Positions 1 through 6,043 of a stretch of 6,058 nucleotides of DNA are shown here, piece by piece. The notes under the pieces were generated by a model. It saw only the letters and a list, made by a program, of their open reading frames with translations. It ran no database searches and was not told the origin of the DNA. Origin of the DNA: an uncultured Bacteriovorax sp. (GTDB lineage Bacteria > Bdellovibrionota > Bacteriovoracia > Bacteriovoracales > Bacteriovoracaceae); contig CAMLRB010000211.1 of the NCBI GenBank assembly GCA_946482295.1, positions 1 through 6,058 of the forward strand. The letters run 5' to 3'. Made by a program: the position numbers and the translations under genes. Within the stretch, counting starts at the first letter, position 1, and each line of letters begins with the position of its first letter.

Positions 1-330
1 ACGGCCATCATTCGTCACTTAATGACAATGGTCTCTTCTTGTTTATTCTTTCTAGGTTACTTCATGTTTTTCTTCACAGAAAAAAAGCAAACATTACACG
101 ACTACGTCGCTGAGACTGTAGTTCTCACTGAAAACCAACCTTCAGTGAACGTATTCACAGTCTGGCTGAATGAAATGAAATCACTTTTTAACTCAAGCGA
201 TTCATATTCTTCTTCGTCAACAAACAAACCTTCTCAAAGCTTAGAGGAACTCTACAACCTCTACCAAAAAGGAATTTTGACTGAGTCAGAATACAACACG
301 AAAAAAGAAGAATATCTTAAAAGACTATAA
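1..330 (+). CDS. RDD-family membrane protein with C-terminal SHOCT motif (3' end only)
   Basis: The reading frame is open from base 1 to a TAA at 330, so the gene starts outside the window; the ATG at 22 is probably internal. The visible 109 codons begin with a hydrophobic segment (about codons 8-26) followed by KKQTLHDYVAETVVL. A last transmembrane helix followed by a TLHD-x-x-A-x-T-x-V sequence is how RDD domains typically end. A serine-rich linker follows, and the last 29 residues match the SHOCT pattern: LEELYNLYQKGILTESEY, then a KKEEYLKRL end. RDD proteins are inner-membrane proteins, some linked to ion transport. SHOCT is a short helical C-terminal module thought to mediate oligomerisation. 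The specific substrate is unknown. The last 14 bases overlap the 3' end of the convergent chrA-like gene, with no terminator visible between them. The family call is fairly secure; the function is open. Confidence 0.75.
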   Translation, partial: TAIIRHLMTMVSSCLFFLGYFMFFFTEKKQTLHDYVAETVVLTENQPSVNVFTVWLNEMKSLFNSSDSYSSSSTNKPSQSLEELYNLYQKGILTESEYNTKKEEYLKRL

Positions 331-1372
331 TATTAATCACTAGGCCCATCACGCCCATCGCGGGAATGATGAGCCACAGTGGTGCTCTTCCCCAAACCGT
401 AAGTCCAAAACTCACAACTAAAAAGACTCCCAGGATGACATTTAAATGTATGCCCATCGCTAGTTTTATGACAGAAGTGATAATAGGGCCAACAACTGCA
501 GCTATCGCTCCGTAAGTAAAATCTCCTACCCACTTTTTTCCTTTAAGTTTATTACTCACGTGAGGAAACCAAGTCGTCATGTGAAAAAATGAGGCGGCAA
601 AAATCGCCAATGTCGCAAGCAAGGCCCCACTCATCCCATGAACCTTGTGACCAATATAGGTTGCAGTGATCACCACTGGCCCAGGAGTCATCTGTCCAAA
701 AGCGAGGGCATCTAAAAATTCACTTTGAGAAAGCCAATGATATTTTTCAACAACGTCATGAGAGAGCATTGGAACGATTGCGAGTCCTGATCCAAAAACG
801 AGTGCTCCTGCTTTAAAACACACAAGCACAAGTGAACCCAATTCATGAAGTGGTTTTTTTCTTAAATTCACCATCAATAATCCAAAACCCAAAATGATTA
901 GAGCTTCAAACGATGGATAAAAATAATTGATGAGCCCCGAAAACATCACCATGATCCAGAAGAAAATATCAGTCATGTGGTTTCGAACAAGCCCTTTAAG
1001 ACTTCCAAGGATTACACCTAGCGCTGCCACTTGCATTCCTGTCATGAGTGGTTTCGTCCATGTGAAGGACTCCATTGATTTGAAAAAAAGAGAAAAGAGA
1101 ATCATGAGCACAAAGGCCGGAAGGTTAAGTGCAATGCCCGCACTCACGGCCCCCATAAGGCCTGCGCGCGCACGTCCTAAAGTGACAGCACTCATAAAAG
1201 CGATAGGTCCTGGCATCGCTTTGATCAATGCAAAAGTAGCACTCCAATCATGGGGCTCTATCCATCTTCGTTTTTCCACGAGATCTCTTTGCATATTAGA
1301 AATGAGTGCGAGTGGTCCTCCGAATCCGAGGATGCCGAGACGAATGAAATATTTGAAAACTTCTAAATGCAT
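317..1372 (-). CDS. chrA: Chromate ion transporter (CHR/ChrA) family protein
   Basis: This is a 351-residue, strongly hydrophobic inner-membrane protein with the two homologous halves of long CHR transporters. Half one (about 1-170) has FGGP at 17-20 and MPGPIA at 53-58. Half two (about 178-351) has FGSG at 193-196 and the QMTPGPVV segment at 227-234. Known ChrA members export chromate or act as sulfate/chromate-linked antiporters, but many homologues have no tested substrate. At 351 residues it is somewhat shorter than well-studied ChrA proteins (about 400), yet both halves are complete. The ATG at 1372 is chosen because the conserved RLGILGFGGP segment begins only ten residues later. The Shine-Dalgarno is poor (GAG, 6 nt upstream). 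The start lies 9 nt after the U-tract of the nuoI terminator, so expression needs read-through or a promoter within nuoI. No chrB-type regulator is visible. Confidence 0.88.
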   Translation of the reverse strand: MHLEVFKYFIRLGILGFGGPLALISNMQRDLVEKRRWIEPHDWSATFALIKAMPGPIAFMSAVTLGRARAGLMGAVSAGIALNLPAFVLMILFSLFFKSMESFTWTKPLMTGMQVAALGVILGSLKGLVRNHMTDIFFWIMVMFSGLINYFYPSFEALIILGFGLLMVNLRKKPLHELGSLVLVCFKAGALVFGSGLAIVPMLSHDVVEKYHWLSQSEFLDALAFGQMTPGPVVITATYIGHKVHGMSGALLATLAIFAASFFHMTTWFPHVSNKLKGKKWVGDFTYGAIAAVVGPIITSVIKLAMGIHLNVILGVFLVVSFGLTVWGRAPLWLIIPAMGVMGLVINIIVF

Positions 1373-1381
1373 TTTTTGCTC

Positions 1382-1408
1382 AAAAAAAAAGCTCCCAGTT
1401 GGGAGCTT
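1382..1408 (-). terminator. Intrinsic terminator of nuoI
   Basis: On the minus strand an 8-bp perfect stem, AAGCTCCC / GGGAGCTT (1389-1408), with an AACT tetraloop, is followed by an uninterrupted T-run continuing to 1382. It lies 13 bases after the nuoI stop codon. On the plus strand only three Ts follow the stem, so it is directional. The chrA-like gene starts 9 nt beyond it. Confidence 0.92.
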
Positions 1409-1421
1409 TCATTATTGTTGA

Positions 1422-1946
1422 CTAAGATTTAACAATACGTGTACGCCACGCTTTGATGTCTGGAGCGAGGTAATCATACTTCATTGCTGCCAAAGTGTAT
1501 GAAGCGTATTCGTAGTCTGTAGTGTGAGTAAGACACTCAGTTGGACAAACTGTCGTACACAGTCCGCAGTAACAGCAAAGAGCTGTATCGATTGTGTATT
1601 GTTTAAGATCAAGACGAATAGGGGTTCCGTCTTTTGTTTTAATTTTAGGAGCGTCTGTTGGACGTTTTACAGCGGCAATGTAGATACAGTCTACTGGACA
1701 GGCCACGGCACACTGAAGACATGAAATACAATTTTCAGCATCGTTATAAAGACGTGAACGAGAGTTTGCTGGAAGCTCTTCTCTTACTTCTGGGTATTCA
1801 ATTGTTACGACAGGTTTTCCCCAAACGTATTTAAAAGTAATTCCCATTCCGATCGCCGTCGTCTTAACAGCTCCCCAGATATTTTTGAACCACTGGCAAA
1901 AAGTCAGTTCTGGTTCCATATGTTTTTTAAGGTGAATTGTTTCCAT
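1422..1946 (-). CDS. nuoI: NADH-quinone oxidoreductase subunit I (8Fe-8S ferredoxin-type subunit)
   Basis: NuoI is the peripheral-arm subunit that carries clusters N6a and N6b and passes electrons from NuoG to cluster N2 in NuoB. This 174-residue protein has two CxxCxxCxxxCP motifs: C73, C76, C79 and C83, then C124, C127, C130 and C134. All eight ligands are present, plus an extra C125. The N-terminal half (about 20-60) has the amphipathic region and a TIEYPEVREELP segment typical of the family before the first cluster. Length is normal (about 160-180 in the family). The start at 1946 is supported by AAGGA with a 5-nt spacer. It is not joined to nuoD: a 105-bp gap with a terminator separates them, and a second terminator follows. 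It therefore looks monocistronic, whereas in most genomes nuoI follows nuoH inside the main operon. Confidence 0.95.
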   Translation of the reverse strand: METIHLKKHMEPELTFCQWFKNIWGAVKTTAIGMGITFKYVWGKPVVTIEYPEVREELPANSRSRLYNDAENCISCLQCAVACPVDCIYIAAVKRPTDAPKIKTKDGTPIRLDLKQYTIDTALCCYCGLCTTVCPTECLTHTTDYEYASYTLAAMKYDYLAPDIKAWRTRIVKS

Positions 1947-1978
1947 AATATTCCTTAATTCTTCAGTGATCGGAACTC

Positions 1979-2010
1979 GTATAAACTCATTCGTCTCATT
2001 AATTTTTCAA
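1979..2010 (-). promoter_or_regulatory. Candidate promoter for nuoI (weak)
   Basis: On the minus strand, TTGAAA (2005-2010) could be a -35 element and TTTATA/TTATAC (1979-1985) a -10 element. The spacing of 19-20 nt is longer than ideal. It lies between the nuoD terminator and the nuoI start, where a promoter would be expected if nuoI is a separate unit. The position is the main argument; the match is modest. Confidence 0.3.
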
Positions 2011-2017
2011 AACAATT

Positions 2018-2043
2018 AAAAACGCTCCACTGGAGCATTTTTT
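2018..2043 (-). terminator. Intrinsic terminator of the nuoBCD operon
   Basis: The core stem is GCTCC / GGAGC with an AGT loop (2024-2036), lying between the nuoD stop and nuoI. Read on the minus strand, the flanks extend it: a U-G wobble and then five A-U pairs lead into the T-run (2018-2022), giving a stem of about 11 bp. On the plus strand the wobble becomes a C-A mismatch, so the element favours minus-strand transcription, consistent with ending nuoD transcripts. Confidence 0.8.
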
Positions 2044-2051
2044 CCGCTCAC

Positions 2052-3218
2052 TTACCTGTCTACTTCGCCGAGAACGATATCAATACTTCCGATTGAAGCA
2101 ACAAGATCCGCCACCATTTGTCCTGGGGCCATGATCGGCAACATCGACACGTGAGTGAAACAAGATGATTTTACTTTTAAGCGGTATGGAGTTTTTCCGC
2201 CGTCAGAAATAAGGTGATACCCGATTTCTCCACGAGGAGCTTCCGTACGCATATACATTTCGCCCGCAGGAACTTTAACAATTTTTGGAACTTTCCCCAT
2301 GACTGGGCCTTCTTCAATTCCATCAAGGATTTGACGAATGATTTTAACTGATTCGAACATCTCCATTACGCGTACGTAATAGCGATCCCAACAGTCACCT
2401 ACAGTTCCTTTTTCACCCTTACCAACTGGAATGTTGAAATCCAGTTTGTCATACATTAAGTATGGACGTTTTTTACGAAGATCCCACTCAACACCAGATC
2501 CGCGAAGAACTGGACCAGTTGCTCCGTAGTCGTAACATTGTTCTGGAGTTAAAACCCCTACGTTTGCTGTACGACCGATAAAGATTTGGTTTTCCCCAAC
2601 AAGAGCGTGGTATTTTTGAAGTTCAACTTCAAACTTATCGCAGAATTCTTTAACAGTTTTTAGTTGATCATCAGTGATGTCATTCCAAACACCGCCAAGC
2701 CAGATGTAGTTATAAAGAAGACGTGCTCCCGAGAGCTCTTCAAAGATGCGAAGGATTTGTTCGCGATCCTGGAAAGCATATAAAAATGGAGTGAAGGCCC
2801 CAAGGTCGATTGCATATGTTCCGAAGAAAAGTAAGTGAGAAGCAATTCTTTGAAGTTCACAAACAAGAACGCGAATGTATTCAGCGCGCTTTGGAACTTC
2901 TGTTCCCAACATTTTTTCAACAGTAAGAACGTATCCAAGTTCCATGTTCATGGCACCGAGATAGTCTAGACGGTCAACATAAGGAATAACTCCGCGGTAA
3001 TCAACATTCTCAGAATGTTTTTCCATGCAACGGTGCAGGTATCCTAAGTGAGGAATCGCCTCAACTACGATTTCCGAGTCAGTTTTAATTTCTACTCTCA
3101 ATACACCGTGAGTAGCAGGGTGCTGAGGACCCATATTTAACGTTAGAAGATCAGACTTTAAAACTTCTTGATCTCCTAAGAGGATTTTATCTTCAACTTC
3201 ATGATGACCAGCAGACAT
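2052..3218 (-). CDS. nuoD: NADH-quinone oxidoreductase subunit D (49 kDa subunit)
   Basis: NuoD and NuoB form the quinone-reduction site of complex I at the membrane interface. This is a full-length 388-residue protein. It has the family hallmark GPQHPATHG with quinone-site H37, and DRLDY with Y86. By alignment from memory these correspond to Thermus Nqo4 His38 and Tyr87. YLHRCMEK (60-67), ELGYVL...VEKMLG and the LLFFGTYAIDLGAFTPF region follow, and the protein ends in the typical LGEVDR. The cysteine pairs that bind nickel in the related [NiFe]-hydrogenase large subunits are absent. This supports complex I rather than a hydrogenase. The ATG overlaps the nuoC stop by one base (TAATG), and an AAGGA lies 9 nt upstream inside nuoC, so translation is probably coupled. 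It is separate from nuoC, unlike the nuoCD fusion of E. coli. A terminator follows. Confidence 0.97.
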   Translation of the reverse strand: MSAGHHEVEDKILLGDQEVLKSDLLTLNMGPQHPATHGVLRVEIKTDSEIVVEAIPHLGYLHRCMEKHSENVDYRGVIPYVDRLDYLGAMNMELGYVLTVEKMLGTEVPKRAEYIRVLVCELQRIASHLLFFGTYAIDLGAFTPFLYAFQDREQILRIFEELSGARLLYNYIWLGGVWNDITDDQLKTVKEFCDKFEVELQKYHALVGENQIFIGRTANVGVLTPEQCYDYGATGPVLRGSGVEWDLRKKRPYLMYDKLDFNIPVGKGEKGTVGDCWDRYYVRVMEMFESVKIIRQILDGIEEGPVMGKVPKIVKVPAGEMYMRTEAPRGEIGYHLISDGGKTPYRLKVKSSCFTHVSMLPIMAPGQMVADLVASIGSIDIVLGEVDR

Positions 3219-3859
3219 TATTCACCATCCTTTTCGTCAGACTCTTCAGTAGAGTCGCCAGAATTCTTTCCTTTCCAGCTATAAGAGACCAGCTTAGGAT
3301 CGCCCACTTGGTCTTTGAGATTTTTTCCGAACATGTGATCTTCTGTATTAATTTTCCACGCAGGATTAACAACCATATCAAGATATTTTTCTTGAACGAC
3401 GTAGTCTTTTCTTAACGGGTAACCTTGCCACTCATCTGGACAAAGAATTCTTCTGTGATCTGGGTGACCCACAAAGTGAACACCGATCATGTCGTAAGCT
3501 TCGCGCTCTTGGAAGTTCGCTGCTGCCCACACACTCACAACTGAATTAATTTTTGGAAGGTTTGAAAGTGTATTTCCTGTACCTTCTCCGCGAGGAAGTT
3601 TTACTTTTAAAAGAAGTTCAGTGTTGTTGAAAAAACTAGCAAGAACATAAGTCAGTTCTAAATGTTCTTTCATGTCTGTCGCCGTAATGGCCTGAAGAAC
3701 ATTCATTTTATGTTCTGCAGAGTTCTTAAGGGCCTGACAAACTTCTAGAATTTTTTCTGCTTCAACAGTTACAGATGAATGACCAACTTCAGCTGTTTTC
3801 ACAACGGGATTTGATCCTGGAACAGTTGTATTTAAAAACGATGCGATTTGATTATGCAT
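3218..3859 (-). CDS. nuoC: NADH-quinone oxidoreductase subunit C (30 kDa subunit)
   Basis: NuoC is a structural subunit of the complex I connecting module that packs against NuoD. The 213-residue protein contains the 30-kDa signature at about 118-153: [21 protein letters not shown] and then GYPLRKDY. This is close to the family consensus. The first 110 residues are the less conserved alpha/beta domain. The last 18 or so residues (from about 196) form a hydrophilic, strongly acidic tail rich in Ser, Asp and Glu, which is probably disordered. The start overlaps the end of nuoB by 8 nt. That overlap is typical of co-translated partners, and a GGGTGA-type purine stretch precedes the ATG. The downstream nuoD overlaps by 1 nt. 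The identification is secure; the function of the acidic tail is unknown. Confidence 0.95.
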   Translation of the reverse strand: MHNQIASFLNTTVPGSNPVVKTAEVGHSSVTVEAEKILEVCQALKNSAEHKMNVLQAITATDMKEHLELTYVLASFFNNTELLLKVKLPRGEGTGNTLSNLPKINSVVSVWAAANFQEREAYDMIGVHFVGHPDHRRILCPDEWQGYPLRKDYVVQEKYLDMVVNPAWKINTEDHMFGKNLKDQVGDPKLVSYSWKGKNSGDSTEESDEKDGE

Positions 3860-4334
3860 GCTTCACCCACTTATCACGAAGGAGACGCTCGTTAGCGATC
3901 TTCTTTTGTAGAGTCATAATTCCTTCGATCAAAGCTTCCGGACGAGGAGGACAACCTGGAACGTAGACATCAACAGGAACAACTTCATCAACGCCTTTTA
4001 AAACGTGATAGCCGTGTTGCCAGTATGGTCCGCCTTTATTTGCACAAGAGCCCATTGAGACTACATAACGAGGCTCAGGCATTTGTTCGAATAACAATTG
4101 AATACGAGTCGCCATCTTAAGCGTTACAGTACCTGCAACAATCATAAGATCCGCACGTCTTGGAGTGGCCATGAAAGCCCCACAACCAAATCTTTCAAGA
4201 TCGTATTTCGATGCTCCCGTTGCCATCATTTCGATCGCACAGCAGGCCAGACCGAAAGTCATAGGCCACAAAGAGTTCTTACGACCCCAGTTTAAAAAAT
4301 CATCTACTTTCATCAAAACGACGCTATCTTGCAT
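3852..4334 (-). CDS. nuoB: NADH-quinone oxidoreductase subunit B (PSST, cluster N2)
   Basis: NuoB holds cluster N2, the last iron-sulfur centre before quinone. This 160-residue protein has the tandem-cysteine motif [10 protein letters not shown] (C31, C32), the GSC at 95-97 (C97) and VPGCPPRPE (C128): all four N2 ligands. [14 protein letters not shown] and the VPVDVYVPG segment are also canonical. Length is normal for short NuoB proteins. The ATG at 4334 is preferred over an in-frame ATG at codon 8 because AGGGAG (4340-4345) lies 5 nt upstream. It is the first gene of nuoBCD. nuoA, which usually sits directly upstream, is missing: the next gene on this strand is an unrelated secreted protein 137 bp away. 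A candidate promoter lies in that gap. Confidence 0.97.
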   Translation of the reverse strand: MQDSVVLMKVDDFLNWGRKNSLWPMTFGLACCAIEMMATGASKYDLERFGCGAFMATPRRADLMIVAGTVTLKMATRIQLLFEQMPEPRYVVSMGSCANKGGPYWQHGYHVLKGVDEVVPVDVYVPGCPPRPEALIEGIMTLQKKIANERLLRDKWVKHA

Positions 4335-4394
4335 CTAGGCTCCCTCGGGTGCTCCCACAAAAGTCACTTAGTAAATTCCATCAATTATTACATA

Positions 4395-4424
4395 AATTTA
4401 CCGAGAGAGCGATGCTTTCGTCAA
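4395..4424 (-). promoter_or_regulatory. Candidate sigma70-type promoter of nuoBCD
   Basis: On the minus strand, TTGACG (4419-4424, five of six matches to the -35 consensus) is followed after 18 nt by TAAATT (4395-4400, four of six matches to the -10). This predicts transcription starting near 4388 and a leader of roughly 50 nt before nuoB. A perfect inverted repeat (4416-4429) covers the -35 element and may be an operator. Confidence 0.5.
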
Positions 4425-4429
4425 CGAAA
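4416..4429. repeat. Inverted repeat TTTCGT-CA-ACGAAA over the nuoB -35 element
   Basis: Two perfect 6-bp half-sites are separated by 2 bp. The element covers the candidate -35 hexamer of nuoBCD, which is a position where a dimeric repressor could act. I do not recognise it as the site of a known regulator. It does not match the Rex or LexA patterns I know. Confidence 0.45.
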
Positions 4430-4471
4430 TGGACTAAATTATTCGGCCAACAAAAAACTTTTGACGAGAAA

Positions 4472-5473
4472 TTAAATTGAGGTGAATTTATCGCAGCGAA
4501 TGCGGAAATCTTCGAACATGGTTTTGTAATCTTGAACATCTTTATTATCGACGCTCGCAGGAGAGCGATTCACACGATTCTCCATAAGAGAAATGCGATT
4601 CAAATCGTTTTTGCACACGCGATCCATAATGTTGACGTATTCCTTCACCGCAGCAACGGGATAAGGTAATCCCCAGGCCGACGAAATAAAAAACGCTTCA
4701 CTAGCTGAAGCAGCTGGCAAATCTTTTTCATTTACGGCGAAGCGACCAAGCTCTTTTTTTAAGTTCTCAAAGTGATTTCCAACTTTATAAAACTCCTGAA
4801 CACCCAGATCCTTAGACACTGAACCGATTTGCTGGTCATAAACTTTTTGGCAATTCGATCCTCTAAATCCCACACCTGGAAGGAGCTCTTGAAGAACGCG
4901 ACATTCGACTATGTAGGCGTCGACTTCTCCACCACGACCTTCAACAGTACTCTTGATAAATTCTTTAAGCTTAAAGCGAGAGTCATAAGGATTAAAAGGT
5001 TCACGGTATGTATAGTGAGTAAGCTCATGAGCAAAATCAAGAAGAGCATCGAGAGTTTTTAAATGACGGTTGAGATACACACGACTTTTTGTTTCATACA
5101 TGACTTGAGTGGGATTGGCCGCTGAAAATCTTCTCACCAAAGTTGTATCAGTCAGAGATCCATCACCCGTCGCCACCACATCATACAAGGTGTGCCCTTG
5201 TTGAGCTGCCTTTTCAGTGGCCTTCTCTATAACCTTTCGTCCCGTTGGAATGTTTTTTAATCCATTAACGAGTCTCTTAAAGTTTTCTTCATCGCTCTTA
5301 TTTTTGTTGTACCAAGGCTCGTTGAAGCTGATGTCCTCATGAACATCAATCACCACTGGCGTTTTTGCATGCCCTTCTAAAGTGAAGAGAAGACAGGAGA
5401 ATATGAGAGCTTTTAAGCAAGTCATGGAGGTCTTGTCGGCATGGATGGCAAGATACTTCAGCCCAAAATCCAT
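4472..5473 (-). CDS. Predicted secreted zinc metalloprotease-like protein (HELTH motif)
   Basis: This is a 333-residue protein of no family I can name. H149-E-L-T-H153 is an HExxH zinc site within a helix-like stretch (ALLDFAHELTHYTY). Thirty residues on, EGRGGEVDAY offers E183, or less likely E178, as the third ligand, a gluzincin-like arrangement. A hydrophobic stretch at about 21-32 ending in GHA/K suggests Sec export and cleavage near residue 36. Four cysteines (191, 208, 287, 327) in the exported part could form disulfides. Start choice is uncertain. The ATG at 5473 is kept because the extra 48 bp look coding (about 50% GC), but an ATG at 5425 (codon 17) gives a more classical signal peptide, and neither has a Shine-Dalgarno. 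No GC-rich terminator follows, so read-through toward nuoB is possible. Substrate is unknown: peptide or cell-wall cleavage, or a non-catalytic role. Confidence 0.75.
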   Translation of the reverse strand: MDFGLKYLAIHADKTSMTCLKALIFSCLLFTLEGHAKTPVVIDVHEDISFNEPWYNKNKSDEENFKRLVNGLKNIPTGRKVIEKATEKAAQQGHTLYDVVATGDGSLTDTTLVRRFSAANPTQVMYETKSRVYLNRHLKTLDALLDFAHELTHYTYREPFNPYDSRFKLKEFIKSTVEGRGGEVDAYIVECRVLQELLPGVGFRGSNCQKVYDQQIGSVSKDLGVQEFYKVGNHFENLKKELGRFAVNEKDLPAASASEAFFISSAWGLPYPVAAVKEYVNIMDRVCKNDLNRISLMENRVNRSPASVDNKDVQDYKTMFEDFRIRCDKFTSI

Positions 5474-5502
5474 GAGAAGATAGGTAAAATTTACAAGGGT
5501 TC

Positions 5503-5530
5503 TTGAGGTTTTTGCTCAGAAATGTACGAT
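5503..5530 (+). promoter_or_regulatory. Candidate promoter of the small exported-protein gene
   Basis: TTGAGG (5503-5508) and TACGAT (5525-5530) are spaced 16 nt apart, each matching at least four of six consensus positions. The predicted transcript starts around 5537, about 25 nt before the ATG and upstream of the Shine-Dalgarno at 5553-5558. The element lies in the divergent intergenic gap. Confidence 0.45.
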
Positions 5531-5562
5531 CTCCTTACAAAACGCACACAACAGGAGATCTT

Positions 5563-5862
5563 ATGAAATTATCAATTACTTTATTAACACTTGCTCTTTC
5601 TGCTAACGTAATGGCCTACTCAATTACAGACTCAACAGTTTTAACATCAGCTACTCCACTTCTTTCTTCAGCTACGACTTCAGGTGGATTTGCTGAAAAA
5701 CAAGCGGCCCTTGTCCTTAACGACTCTCAGGAATTCTTCCAATCAGGAAGACTTTCAGCTTTTCTTGCTCAGAAAGTAAGTGAAGTTCAAGCTGAGTCTG
5801 AGCTATCAGTAGAAGAAGCGATCGATGCTCTAGTAACAGACGCTGAGTCGATCCTTAAGTAA
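5563..5862 (+). CDS. Small Sec-exported protein of unknown function
   Basis: A 99-residue protein. The ATG at 5563 is chosen because AGGAGA (5553-5558) sits just upstream and it begins a textbook signal peptide: MKLS, a hydrophobic core (ITLLTLALSANV), then a cleavage site near VMA/YS. A longer TTG start at 5503 would bury the signal peptide and ignore the Shine-Dalgarno. The mature part (about 80 residues) has no cysteine and no membrane segment and is acidic. It has a Ser/Thr-rich N-terminal stretch (about 21-43) and then helical-looking sequence with AALVLNDSQEFFQSGRLSAFLAQ. The layout loosely resembles small DUF2388-type periplasmic proteins, but I recall this only as a pattern. It is likely periplasmic or secreted. 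It stands alone with its own candidate promoter and a strong terminator, divergent from the metalloprotease-like gene. The gene is well supported; its role is unknown. Confidence 0.85.
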   Translation: MKLSITLLTLALSANVMAYSITDSTVLTSATPLLSSATTSGGFAEKQAALVLNDSQEFFQSGRLSAFLAQKVSEVQAESELSVEEAIDALVTDAESILK

Positions 5863-5889
5863 TTTTTAAATTTCTCTATCTTTATAATT

Positions 5890-5930
5890 GGCCCTCCTCA
5901 TAGCATCTATGACGAGGGCCTTTTCTTATT
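5890..5930 (+). terminator. Intrinsic terminator of the small exported-protein gene
   Basis: A long hairpin, GGCCCTC plus TCATAG paired with CTATGA plus GAGGGCC, has a single C-C mismatch and a CAT loop (5890-5920). It is followed by TTTTCTTATT and lies 27 nt after the stop codon. There is no A-run on the left, so it acts mainly for plus-strand transcripts. Confidence 0.92.
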
Positions 5931-6043
5931 CTCTGACAATTTTAATCCATCTTTATTCTTCTAACTTTTACCAACACCATAAGACTTAGCGTTTCGCTTT
6001 CCTCTACACTGATCAGTACCAAAATCATTTTCAAGGATGAAAG

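Noticed and set aside
242..263. Inverted repeat TAGAGG...CCTCTA as a terminator of the chrA-like gene
   Set aside because: There is no T-run after the stem on either strand, the loop is 10 nt, and it lies inside the RDD-SHOCT coding sequence.
927..1421. Open frame of 164 codons on the plus strand
   Set aside because: It lies opposite the conserved chrA-like gene, its translation has no recognisable domain, and it crosses the nuoI terminator. It is an antisense shadow.
1414..1436. Inverted repeat ATTGTT...AACAAT at the nuoI stop codon, as an operator or second hairpin
   Set aside because: It has short AT-only arms with an 11-nt gap and mostly falls in coding sequence; it could easily be chance.
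2052..4334. NuoB/C/D as parts of a [NiFe]-hydrogenase or formate hydrogenlyase
   Set aside because: NuoD lacks the nickel-binding cysteine pairs and keeps the quinone-site His and Tyr and the LGEVDR end, and a canonical nuoI is adjacent.
4433..4471. CAAAA...TTTTG hairpin as a terminator for the metalloprotease-like gene
   Set aside because: The stem is essentially all A-T with no GC pairs of note, too weak to be called a terminator.
5484..5494. GTAAAATTTAC palindrome between the divergent genes as an operator
   Set aside because: It is a short AT-rich palindrome expected by chance in this composition, with no second copy nearby.
5503..5562. Upstream TTG start extending the small exported protein by 20 residues
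   Set aside because: It would place the Shine-Dalgarno inside the gene and hide the signal peptide, and it overlaps the candidate promoter.
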